Of a stretch of 64,000 nt of DNA, positions 18,464 to 25,730 are shown in pieces (within the stretch, counting starts at the first letter, position 1; the number at the start of each line of letters is the position of its first letter). Source of the DNA: Treponema sp. OMZ 838 (GTDB taxonomy: Bacteria > Spirochaetota > Spirochaetia > Treponematales > Treponemataceae); NCBI RefSeq assembly GCF_000775995.1, contig NZ_CP009227.1, positions 1,054,001 through 1,118,000 on the forward strand. Reading direction: 5' to 3'. The notes beneath the pieces were generated by a model that saw nothing but the letters and a program-made list of their open reading frames with translations, did no database searches and was not told the origin of the DNA. Position numbers and translations under genes: made by a program.

Positions 18464-18572
18464 GCGGGCATCTGCGTTGTCGCTTAACAAAAAACACTCC
18501 TCGACGTACAACAAGTACGACTGCGGGTGTTTTTTGTACGCTCCTAGCATCTGCTCCACCTATTTGTCAAAG
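18451..18572. repeat. Long-hairpin repeat R1, copy 1
   Basis: A conserved core of about 85 bases is itself an imperfect palindrome (ACAAAAAACACTC...GGGTGTTTTTTGT around GTAC-AACAA-GTAC). It is enclosed by copy-specific outer arms, CTTTGACAAATAGG and its exact complement. The left arm doubles as the last codons and stop of the exporter gene. It lies between convergent genes, so it can serve as a two-way terminator. Other copies are at 25363-25487 (inverted) and 41378-41501. Confidence 0.85.
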
Positions 18573-18655
18573 CGCTGGTTAGGGGCGGGGTATCTCCTTC
18601 ATCGCTTCTGTTTAAATCAGTGGCATCCTTGCCGCTGCTGAAAATCCTCAACGTA

Positions 18656-18717
18656 TCAGTACCGCCACGGATGGCGGTGTTTCTAAACAGCAGCAAGTTT
18701 TTCACTAGAAAAACTTG
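18656..18717. repeat. Double-hairpin repeat R2, copy 1
   Basis: Two perfect hairpins in a row: ACCGCCA-CGGA-TGGCGGT (18661-18678) and CAAGTTTTTC-ACTA-GAAAAACTTG (18694-18717). The block recurs at 24994-25065 with different stem sequences that still pair. No open frame of substance crosses it. Confidence 0.75.
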
Positions 18718-18719
18718 TC

Positions 18720-18753
18720 GTTGAAAAGCGTACACGGAAGTACGCTTTTCAAC
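18720..18753. repeat. Palindromic repeat, second GTAC-ACGGAR-GTAC copy
   Basis: Perfect 14-bp arms (GTTGAAAAGCGTAC and complement) around ACGGAA. Same architecture as 16485-16518 with a different arm centre. The stretch 18573-18873 otherwise contains R2 and half an R1 element; I see no gene in it. Confidence 0.8.
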
Positions 18754-18820
18754 AGGCCTGCGGTTAATTTTCGCTCACGCCTCGTATCTGTACCGTCTCT
18801 TTGCAAAAGCGTTGGTTAGG

Positions 18821-18861
18821 GGCGGGGCATCTGCGTTGTCGCTTAACAAAAAACAGTCCGC
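18821..18861. repeat. Long-hairpin repeat R1, half copy
   Basis: The left half of the R1 core (GGCATCTGCGTTGTCGC, then TTAACAAAAAACAGTCC) is present, but the sequence diverges before the central GTAC and the right half is missing. The flank GTTGGTTAGGGGCGGGG also follows copy 1 at 18576-18590, so the interval was partly duplicated. Confidence 0.7.
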
Positions 18862-18873
18862 GATAGTTGCAAT

Positions 18874-20493
18874 TTACTTGTCTAAAACTTCGGTTTTCCA
18901 GTCTTTTATTGTGCGTGTCTGTTCATCAAATGAACTTCCAATGAGCACTATTTTTTTCCCACTCGCCATGTACTTTGCGGCATAGCCATTCGTTTTTATC
19001 TGGTTGAAGGCATCTTCAGCACTACCATTCCCGGAGAGCTTAAACTCAAAGATATACACAGCATCAGCAGTAATAACCACGGCATCCGCACGTCCGGTAG
19101 CGCAGTGTACTTCCGTCTGTACAAACTGTCCCATCAGTGCAAAGACAAGATACACTGCTGTCTGATAGTTCTGTTCCCGCAGTTTCAGCTTATTCTTCGG
19201 GAAATCATCATACGGAATACTTGCGATAATCGCTTGCATCCGCTCCATAAAGCTATTCACGTCACCCTTGCGGATGTCTTGTACAAACCGTCCAACCCAT
19301 ACCCCTGTTTGGCCGAAGGGGACGTCAGAATATGCCGGTAACAGATTATGCAAAAAGCCATACCGTACCTCATCATTCGGAAAGCCCAGTCGGTAAAGCC
19401 GTAAATCTTTTATATATTCCTTGATAGTGAGATAGCCTGCTTGAAACAGAATAGGCAACGCATCTTGAGCAACTGCCCGATAGGTTTGCAAGCCATCTTC
19501 ATCAAGTTGCACATTGCCATCCAAGTCGGGGATATAATAATGCGCTTCTTTTAAGAAGTTGACCAAAAAAGTCGGCGTTCCCGTACCGAACCAGTAACCG
19601 CTAATCTCTTTTTTGACAAAGGCGCTCAAAAGGCTAAAGGGATTGTACATTCCTTCTCCTGCAGGATGGAACATATAGCCGTCGTACCACTGCTTTAAGG
19701 CTGCTAATGCCTGTTGATACGTAAGGTTTTGCTCATCGGCAAGCACTTGTATGTCAGGCTGGAAGTTCGTTTCAAGTTCTGTTTGTGTGATGCCGCAGAG
19801 GCTGGCATACTGTTTCTCAATCGATATATCGCGGAGGTTATTCAAATCACTGAAAATGCTGATCTTGCTAAACTTGGTAACCCCGGTTAAAAAGGCAAAG
19901 CGGATATATTCATCACAGGTTTTTATGACAGAGTAAAAAGCTTTAAGCGCATTGCGGTATTGTTCATTCAGCGCTTCATTTATTCCCATCGTTTGTAAAA
20001 GCGGCTTATCGTATTCGTCTACGAGAATGACTACCTGCTTGCCGGTCTTTTGATATGCCCGTTGGATTATCCCTTTAAATCGGCTCGAAAACGTTTGCTC
20101 TGAGGTATCTGATTCGTATTGCTTTTCCCACTGGACTAAATGAGTGTGCAGAATAGTGTGCATACTTTTTTCATCATTGTAATTTTCCGTATTAAAATCC
20201 AGATAGAGTACAGGATATTCTTGCCACGCCTCTCTGCCTTCTTGTGCCGCTTGCTCCTCTTCCGCTTTTTCAAGATATAGATCTTTGAATAGCTCTTTTT
20301 GCCCGCGGAAATATGCTGCCAAGGTTGAAAGGAAAAGACTCTTGCCAAACCTCCGCGGACGGCTTAAGAAATAGGGACTCGACACTTGAACGAGCCGCCA
20401 GAGAAATGGGGTCTTATCAATATACAGATAACCGTCTCGGCGCAGTTTTTCAAAACTCTGTATGCCGATCGGTAGTTTGCGGGGAGTATTCAT
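18874..20493 (-). CDS. AAA-ATPase-like protein with C-terminal PD-(D/E)XK nuclease domain
   Basis: A 539-residue member of the AAA-ATPase-like/DUF1703 family that is abundant in treponemes and Bacteroidetes. The N-terminus has KLPIGIQSFEKLR and YLYIDKT; a P-loop SRPRRFGKS follows at about 45-52 and a Walker B-like VVILVDEYDKPL at about 150. The C-terminal third carries a PD-(D/E)XK core, GRADAVVI...YIFEFKL (about 470-490). Biological role is not established; defence or mobile-element links are often proposed. It is flanked by repeats and stands alone. A frameshifted scrap of a sister copy lies at 3413-3537. No good ribosome-binding site is obvious before the ATG. Confidence 0.88.
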   Translation of the reverse strand: MNTPRKLPIGIQSFEKLRRDGYLYIDKTPFLWRLVQVSSPYFLSRPRRFGKSLFLSTLAAYFRGQKELFKDLYLEKAEEEQAAQEGREAWQEYPVLYLDFNTENYNDEKSMHTILHTHLVQWEKQYESDTSEQTFSSRFKGIIQRAYQKTGKQVVILVDEYDKPLLQTMGINEALNEQYRNALKAFYSVIKTCDEYIRFAFLTGVTKFSKISIFSDLNNLRDISIEKQYASLCGITQTELETNFQPDIQVLADEQNLTYQQALAALKQWYDGYMFHPAGEGMYNPFSLLSAFVKKEISGYWFGTGTPTFLVNFLKEAHYYIPDLDGNVQLDEDGLQTYRAVAQDALPILFQAGYLTIKEYIKDLRLYRLGFPNDEVRYGFLHNLLPAYSDVPFGQTGVWVGRFVQDIRKGDVNSFMERMQAIIASIPYDDFPKNKLKLREQNYQTAVYLVFALMGQFVQTEVHCATGRADAVVITADAVYIFEFKLSGNGSAEDAFNQIKTNGYAAKYMASGKKIVLIGSSFDEQTRTIKDWKTEVLDK

Positions 20494-20548
20494 AGCAATA
20501 GTATAGCAGGGTTCAATGCTTTCTGCAATTTAGCCACGTCAAAGACGG

Positions 20549-21403
20549 CTATTCGTTTGCCAAATAAGAGGAACCCAGTTGTTTTTTTAAGCAGGTAAAA
20601 AGTACGAAAAGAAAGAGAGCGGCGGCGAGGAAAATGAGGAACATCATAGGATGTAAAGAGGCGGAGAGACACATTTTACAAAGCCGGTAAAGATGAAAGA
20701 AAAAGGCGAGGATAAAAAACTGTAAGCTGATTATACCGATCATGATGTTGATTTTAGAAACGGAAAAAGGCCCCGCGACCGGAGAAAAGAGACGGGAGTT
20801 CATCGGATCGCCGTGACGGTTGTGCAGTTTCCCGAATAAGTATTCCGTATATCGTCCGGTTTTTTTATTGCAAAATATCTTATTAAGCTCGGAGTTTGCC
20901 GACTCATTGCAGCCTTCCCAAAACTTGTGATTAGTGCTCATCTGTGCAATATTGCTTTCATACAGCTCATACCATGCCTTTGATCCCTTGCCCATAAGAA
21001 CCCACAACACAGAAAAGAGCATTCCCAAAAAGCAGATAACAAGGGGAACTATCCCCATAGTAAAAGGCTGGGCAAATGACTTTTCCGTACACGGGGATTC
21101 ATTTTTTTCGGTAATGATGACCATAAACTCTTTACAAACTTTCACATCATCTTTAACAGCTTGAACCGTTGCAGTAAGGCGATTGCCGGCTAATTGGGGG
21201 ATAAATATATCCTTCATATAAACAGCATAAGCGCCTGCAATAGCAATTAAAAAAGCAGCAAGAAAAACAGACCGAGACCAAAGACGTTCAAGCTCAAAAT
21301 CTCTTCCGCGCCAAAGGTATTTGTAAATATCCTTTGCTGTAGGGGTGTGATTATTACTGTTCGCATTCGTATTGTCATTACGATTGTTATCTTGATTGCA
21401 CAT
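20549..21403 (-). CDS. Four-helix membrane protein, possibly RipA-like
   Basis: A 284-residue protein with an Asn-rich N-terminus (about 20 residues), then YLWRGRDFELERLWSRSVFL leading into the first of four predicted membrane helices (about 45-65, 113-138, 215-240, 250-270). The Trp-x-x-Arg-Asp-Phe-Glu-x-x-x-Leu-Trp-x-Arg-Ser pattern reminds me of the RipA family of octameric membrane proteins, but I cannot confirm this. It follows another small membrane protein after 12 bases, so the two probably form an operon. Function unknown. Confidence 0.6.
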   Translation of the reverse strand: MCNQDNNRNDNTNANSNNHTPTAKDIYKYLWRGRDFELERLWSRSVFLAAFLIAIAGAYAVYMKDIFIPQLAGNRLTATVQAVKDDVKVCKEFMVIITEKNESPCTEKSFAQPFTMGIVPLVICFLGMLFSVLWVLMGKGSKAWYELYESNIAQMSTNHKFWEGCNESANSELNKIFCNKKTGRYTEYLFGKLHNRHGDPMNSRLFSPVAGPFSVSKINIMIGIISLQFFILAFFFHLYRLCKMCLSASLHPMMFLIFLAAALFLFVLFTCLKKQLGSSYLANE

Positions 21404-21415
21404 AAATCCCCCTTT

Positions 21416-21988
21416 TTATTTTGCCGTAATATTTTGACAGTAGGATTCAAAAGTTTTAGTGATTGTCCGCACCCCATATTCTATTTCTTCTTTTTTTGAT
21501 TCGGTATTATCATTACGAGAAGTTGCAATTGTTTTTTTATCGTACCGTTCTCCTACTTTTTTAAGAGCTTCATCATAGGCGTATGTTAAAAGAGCGTATT
21601 TACGGCTTTCTTCTGAGAATACAAGGTTTATAAGAGCAAAGGCAACAATAAGAACTGTCATAATACCGACAAAAATTGAGGTGATGATAAATATATCTTG
21701 ATTACCGTATTGACGTACATTCATCCATAAGAAAATTAATAAACCGATTGCAAATACACTGAACACTATAAATAATACGTAAGAACATATCGGCATTTGT
21801 ATTTTTTCTATATACATATCGATTATTAGAGAATCATCCTGCTCTGGTATTTTGTCTTTATTTATTAAGTTCTTTGCATTTATACTTTCATTACTTTTAC
21901 CGTCTGTAAACATAGATTTGTATATGTATTTATCAAACACTTTAATCTTCTCCTTTCCTCGCCCCCCATACGGAGCGTTTTTCTTCAT
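21416..21988 (-). CDS. Two-helix membrane protein of unknown function
   Basis: I do not recognise this protein. With a start at 21988 it has 190 residues: a basic N-terminus, two membrane helices (about 70-92 and 102-124) and a charged cytoplasmic tail of about 60 residues that may be helical. An open frame extends to 22141, but the extra part crosses the hairpins at 22024-22126 and looks non-coding, while GGAGAG lies just before the ATG at 21988. It is probably co-transcribed with the RipA-like gene 12 bases downstream. Both are minus-strand and separated from the lipoprotein gene by a strong hairpin. Confidence 0.55.
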   Translation of the reverse strand: MKKNAPYGGRGKEKIKVFDKYIYKSMFTDGKSNESINAKNLINKDKIPEQDDSLIIDMYIEKIQMPICSYVLFIVFSVFAIGLLIFLWMNVRQYGNQDIFIITSIFVGIMTVLIVAFALINLVFSEESRKYALLTYAYDEALKKVGERYDKKTIATSRNDNTESKKEEIEYGVRTITKTFESYCQNITAK

Positions 21989-22023
21989 TATCTCTCCACA
22001 AACTGCACTGCTGTTTGCGGCAA

Positions 22024-22126
22024 GTTCAAAAATTGACTTTCTTGCCAATTTTTGAACGCGACATCCTTGTTCGTTCTGAAAATACTGAGCGTAAAAAGCA
22101 TAGCTACTCAGCTTTTCATTCAGAAC
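22024..22126. repeat. Two hairpins upstream of the small membrane protein pair
   Basis: GTTCAAAAATTG (22024-22035) and CAATTTTTGAAC (22046-22057) pair perfectly. A second imperfect inverted repeat runs from GTTCTGAA (22073) to CAGAAC (22126), with an inner CTGAG/CTCAG stem. They may form the leader or a transcription barrier for the minus-strand genes downstream. Confidence 0.6.
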
Positions 22127-22196
22127 CCGCTTGAGCACCAAGGCAGGTTCTTAAGGCAGAGCCCTAAGTCGCCGTTTTTCTTTAGATGGGGTCATA

Positions 22197-22241
22197 GGGG
22201 AAGACTTTTCTTTTTATCGAAAAAAAAGAAAAGTCTTCCCC
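22197..22241 (-). terminator. Very long hairpin after the lipoprotein gene
   Basis: Perfect 19-bp arms, GGGGAAGACTTTTCTTTTT and complement, enclose a loop of about seven bases, 8 bases beyond the stop codon of the lipoprotein gene. The T/A-rich inner half and GC-rich foot suit termination on either strand. Confidence 0.7.
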
Positions 22242-22248
22242 TAACCGG

Positions 22249-24849
22249 TTAAAAGCCTGCGAGACAACATACCCGAAAATTATTGCCCTTGCTATTGAAG
22301 TCCACGGAGCCGTCACTGAAATCCACGTCCCAAGCGTAACTATTGTCGAAGGAAACCTGCGACGACGACCAATACAATGAAGTACCGAGACTTGCATCTG
22401 CATAACTGCTATCCAGACCGTGTATTTTTGCAAGACTATCATTGATTGCCACGCGGTTCTTATACACCTCGCACAGTTCCGCAAGACTTGGTATATACCA
22501 GTCAAACCTCTTTTCTCCAAGCTGTGTCCTATATATTTCGTTATAAGTATTTACCCAGTGGAACGCCGGATAGTTCGTTGCTGCATCCGCGGCTCCTGCA
22601 GTATCTTGCTGCTTAATATACTCCCAGTTATCGCTACCGTCAGTATCGCCGGTAAACGTTGCCCTTTGGGCAGCGCCACTTCCTGTTGCGCTCGGTGTGC
22701 AGATAATATCTGCAAACTTCATGTTGTAGCCGGCGCTGTCATTCTTTGCCCATCTAAGACCGCTACCGCTTGTATGCAGCGCAATCATACGCGGTACACC
22801 ATAGCTATTAGAGCCGCAGATAATACCAACCGGTGGCTTGTTTGGGTCTATTGCAGTATAGCTATCTTTATCAACGACTGTTTTATCCGCAAGTACGATT
22901 TTACCGACAGTGTAGGCGCTATAGTCTTTGACGGCAAAAGTACCTGTTGTGCTTACACTTCCGGAGCTTATTGTAACCGTGTAGTCGTTCTCTGTTCCCG
23001 GTATGGTAAGGCTCACTTTCAGCGTAGCATCATCAATAATCGTAATCGCCGAGCTATTGGTAATTGAAGATGTTGCACAGCTTACCGAAAAATTCTCTTT
23101 GCTCACTCCCGGCGCTTTGAAGTTCACCCCCTTCACGGTCGCCGTTATAGGGGAGTCTTCCTTAGAAATGCCCGCATTGGGAATCGTAAACGAGGTAAAT
23201 TTCGGACTGCCGTATACCTGAATGGTCGGATGGGTTACGGTCTTTTTATCATCGTAAGAAGATCCTTCATAATATGACGTTTGAACGGCATTGCCGAACA
23301 ACACTTTCGCGGTAAACACGCCTTCTTCCGATGGGACAGGAATATCCGCCGTAAGCGTGGTAAGCTCGCGTCCCGTATGCGACGTATCAATCGGCGCCGC
23401 GCTTCCGTAAGCGGCTCCGTTGCTGTCATAGAGCTGTACGGTGATACCCCCCGCAACAATATCGAGATTGATGCCTTTGAGCATAATTTTCGTTGTACTC
23501 GAAGGCGGTACCGCACTTGAAGCTATCTGTGTTACGCTCAATTCGGGCTGGGCGGTAAGACGCGCTTCTTTGGAGATGACAAAGGTTTCGGTTACGCTTT
23601 GATATGTTCCGCACAGTTTTACCTTTACCGTATATACCGCACCTTCCACGGTTACATTACTCGCAGAAAGGGTTGGCGCAGTAAGCGTTACCGTGTAGTC
23701 TGAACCGGCTGCGACTGCGTTTTGAAGGCTGCCTACCAGAGTGCTGTTTTTAAAGATACCGACTTTTACCGCCGGGTCGCTTTGACTTGCGATAAGGTCA
23801 AAATTACTTCCTTTAAGCGTTGCCGTTATCGTGAGGTCGGTGTCGTTATAGACAAGGTGCGCACGGCTCAATTCGATGCCGTTCAGGGAAGGGGTCAGCG
23901 AAGCGGTAACGGATACCGAAGCCGGGTCGCTTTTGTTTCCGACGTCATCCTTTGCACTCACTGAAACCGTATACACATCGCCGACGACAGGAGTTACCGG
24001 AAGTTCATAGCCGGTTTTGTCTTTTGTAAGCGGCATATCCGTTGCATCTTCGCCTCCTTTTTTCCAGCTCAAGGTAAGTCCCGCAAAATCACTGTCTGTA
24101 GGATTTGTCCACGTTACGATAATCTTTTGGTTTCCTGAATCGTATACTGCAGAAAGGTTTTTTACCTTTGCAGGCGGTGTTTTGTCGATGTTTGTAATGG
24201 TAATCGTTTCTACTTCACGTCTGCCGTCATTATCTAACACTGCTACCGAGTAGATGCTGTTCGCAGTAACCGTAAAGCTATTGCCGGTTATCTCGGTTCC
24301 ATTTTCCAACACATCCTTTGCACTGAGCCCGCTTCCTTTCTTCCATTTTGCTTCTTTTAGTGAAGTGTCTGAACTAACCGTTATCGTTACAGAATCTTTT
24401 GTCCACTCAGTTTTTACAGGGACTTGCGTCAGAGTAATAGTCATCACACTGCTAGCAGCGTTGGTGGTAACCGTTTTACTCACACCGTCTTTACTCTTGT
24501 TCAGCGCCTTGTCGATGGTTTTAACGGTAAATGTATACGCAGTACCGCTGGTAAGCCCTTCCGCGGTAAAGCTCATCGCTTTACCTTTTTCCGCAGAAAG
24601 GTAAACGGCGTTTGTAAGGGTTCCCGCCGCAGGGCTTGCAGTAATTTCTACCTGATACAGGTCTGCATCCGCAGGGTTCGTCCAGCTTAAACTTACTTTA
24701 CCATTTCCGGCAGCTGCTGTAAGTTCCGTAACTTCCGCAGGTGGCGTTGTGTCTTGTGCGGCGCTAACATTTGGATTACAGCCGATTATCATCGCTGCTA
24801 CAGCCATATATGCAGCGGCGATAGTTATATAGCGTATGTTCTTTTTCAT
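22249..24849 (-). CDS. Surface lipoprotein with fibronectin/Ig-like repeats and Lcl-type C-terminus
   Basis: An 866-residue lipoprotein. The signal peptide ends in a lipobox with Cys24. Residues about 35-330 contain fibronectin type III-like modules (PPAEVTELTA.. and PPAKVKNLSAV..), and residues about 330-660 Ig-like repeats. The C-terminal 170 residues form a DUF1566/Lcl domain (WYIPSLAELCEVY, LYWSSSQ.., AWDVDFSDG, FRVCCLAGF). That fold is used by variable proteins of diversity-generating retroelements, including T. denticola TvpA, and the last 40 codons show the expected codon bias (see findings). No reverse transcriptase is in the window. AAGGAG precedes the ATG. Likely an exposed binding protein. 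Confidence 0.8.
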   Translation of the reverse strand: MKKNIRYITIAAAYMAVAAMIIGCNPNVSAAQDTTPPAEVTELTAAAGNGKVSLSWTNPADADLYQVEITASPAAGTLTNAVYLSAEKGKAMSFTAEGLTSGTAYTFTVKTIDKALNKSKDGVSKTVTTNAASSVMTITLTQVPVKTEWTKDSVTITVSSDTSLKEAKWKKGSGLSAKDVLENGTEITGNSFTVTANSIYSVAVLDNDGRREVETITITNIDKTPPAKVKNLSAVYDSGNQKIIVTWTNPTDSDFAGLTLSWKKGGEDATDMPLTKDKTGYELPVTPVVGDVYTVSVSAKDDVGNKSDPASVSVTASLTPSLNGIELSRAHLVYNDTDLTITATLKGSNFDLIASQSDPAVKVGIFKNSTLVGSLQNAVAAGSDYTVTLTAPTLSASNVTVEGAVYTVKVKLCGTYQSVTETFVISKEARLTAQPELSVTQIASSAVPPSSTTKIMLKGINLDIVAGGITVQLYDSNGAAYGSAAPIDTSHTGRELTTLTADIPVPSEEGVFTAKVLFGNAVQTSYYEGSSYDDKKTVTHPTIQVYGSPKFTSFTIPNAGISKEDSPITATVKGVNFKAPGVSKENFSVSCATSSITNSSAITIIDDATLKVSLTIPGTENDYTVTISSGSVSTTGTFAVKDYSAYTVGKIVLADKTVVDKDSYTAIDPNKPPVGIICGSNSYGVPRMIALHTSGSGLRWAKNDSAGYNMKFADIICTPSATGSGAAQRATFTGDTDGSDNWEYIKQQDTAGAADAATNYPAFHWVNTYNEIYRTQLGEKRFDWYIPSLAELCEVYKNRVAINDSLAKIHGLDSSYADASLGTSLYWSSSQVSFDNSYAWDVDFSDGSVDFNSKGNNFRVCCLAGF

Positions 24850-24993
24850 ACGGTGTTCTCCTTATTATGTAAATTATCTCATGTTGTTCGTATGTGATTC
24901 CTGCGAGGATTATCCGGTATCAAACCAGACTGCATACCGAGCATTGCGGTACAAGGCGGACAATAATAAGAGGTTTATATAATAAGTTCTTTT

Positions 24994-25065
24994 CAGTATC
25001 GCCACGAATGGCGGTGGTTCCATATAGTAGCGAGTTTGCTGGGCAAACTTGTCGTTGGACAGCGT
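24994..25065. repeat. Double-hairpin repeat R2, copy 2
   Basis: Related to 18656-18717: CAGTATCGCCACGAATGGCG corresponds to the first hairpin (CGCCA-CGAA-TGGCG, 25000-25013). The second (AGTTTGC-TGG-GCAAACT, 25033-25049) keeps the position and pairing but changes the stem sequence. It is followed in both copies by TTGTCGTTG. The remainder of 24850-25133 shows no gene. Confidence 0.7.
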
Positions 25066-25133
25066 TTTTAGTGATGAGGAAACATTGTTATGTGTGTGAA
25101 ATACGGATAAAAAATTATCTAAATAACATTCAT

Positions 25134-25329
25134 GCTGTGAGCTGTGAGCTGTGAGCTGTGAGCTGTGAGCTGTGAGCTGTGAGCTGTGAGCTGTGAGCTG
25201 TGAGCTGTGAGCTGTGAGCTGTGAGCTGTGAGCTGTGAGCTGTGAGCTGTGAGCTGTGAGCTGTGAGCTGTGAGCTGTGAGCTGTGAGCTGTGAGCTGTG
25301 AGCTGTGAGCTGTGAGCTGTGAGCTGTGA
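25134..25329. repeat. Heptanucleotide tandem repeat, 28 copies of GCTGTGA
   Basis: The unit GCTGTGA repeats 28 times without visible error over 196 bases. Seven is not a multiple of three, and the minus-strand open frame it creates (repeating LTAHSSQ) lacks any protein-like continuation. It lies about 285 bases before the lipoprotein ATG and next to a long-hairpin repeat. Such perfect arrays change length readily by slippage. Confidence 0.95.
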
Positions 25330-25362
25330 GAATTGTACAGCCGACTATGCGCGTGTCAAGCC

Positions 25363-25487
25363 CCTTTTGCAAATATGCGGTATAGATGCTAGGAGCGTAC
25401 AAAAAACACCCGCAGGCGTACTTGTTGTACGTCGAGGACTGTTTTTTGTGAAGCGACAACGCAGATATGCTGCATATTTGCAAAAGG
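25363..25487. repeat. Long-hairpin repeat R1, copy 2 (inverted)
   Basis: The reverse complement of the R1 core is nearly identical to copies 1 and 3. The outer arms are CCTTTTGCAAATATGCGG (25363-25380) and GCATATTTGCAAAAGG (25472-25487), which pair with each other but differ from the arms of the other copies. Confidence 0.85.
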
Positions 25488-25593
25488 CTTACGGGAGGCG
25501 GTTTTGACTGCGGATATGCGGTATGTCGGCTCGGCATGGGTAGTATTATAGGCTAAGAAGGAGTAAAAAGCAACTCCGGAGATATTAGGTTTA

Positions 25594-25627
25594 GAACCCT
25601 CTAAAAACTTCCGTTTTTAGAGGGTTC
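25594..25627 (-). terminator. Terminator-like hairpin after the metal ATPase gene
   Basis: Perfect 14-bp arms (GAACCCTCTAAAAA / TTTTTAGAGGGTTC) with a six-base loop, about 100 bases beyond the P-type ATPase stop. A further TTTTGCG/CGCAAAA pairing lies between them (25638-25681). Nothing coding is seen in 25488-25730. Confidence 0.65.
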
Positions 25628-25730
25628 CCTTAGATTTCTTTTGCGATGTTTTAATGCCAAAGGTACGGAGGACGCAAAAGCGGCTATAGCGTTTCGGCTT
25701 CTGCACTGGCTGAGAGCAAACCGTAACAAC

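Noticed and set aside
21989-22141. N-terminal extension of the two-helix membrane protein
   Set aside because: The extra 51 codons run through two hairpins and have repeat-like sequence, whereas a ribosome-binding site lies just before the ATG at 21988.
22142-22196. Reverse transcriptase or template repeat for the candidate variable lipoprotein
   Set aside because: I looked around the lipoprotein and through the rest of the window for a reverse transcriptase frame and an adenine-rich template copy of the C-terminal segment and found neither.
22420-23067. Plus-strand frame of 215 codons opposite the Ig-like lipoprotein
   Set aside because: Cys-rich nonsense translation with no start signal, fully inside a gene with a lipobox and recognisable domains.
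25134-25329. CRISPR array
   Set aside because: Units are seven bases with no spacers, and no cas genes are in the window. It is a simple tandem repeat.
25130-25537. Minus-strand frame with repeating LTAHSSQ and a Ser/Tyr/Cys-rich head
   Set aside because: It is generated by the heptamer array and the R1 hairpin, with no start signal and no plausible fold. Similar peptides appear in other R1 copies only because the DNA is repeated.
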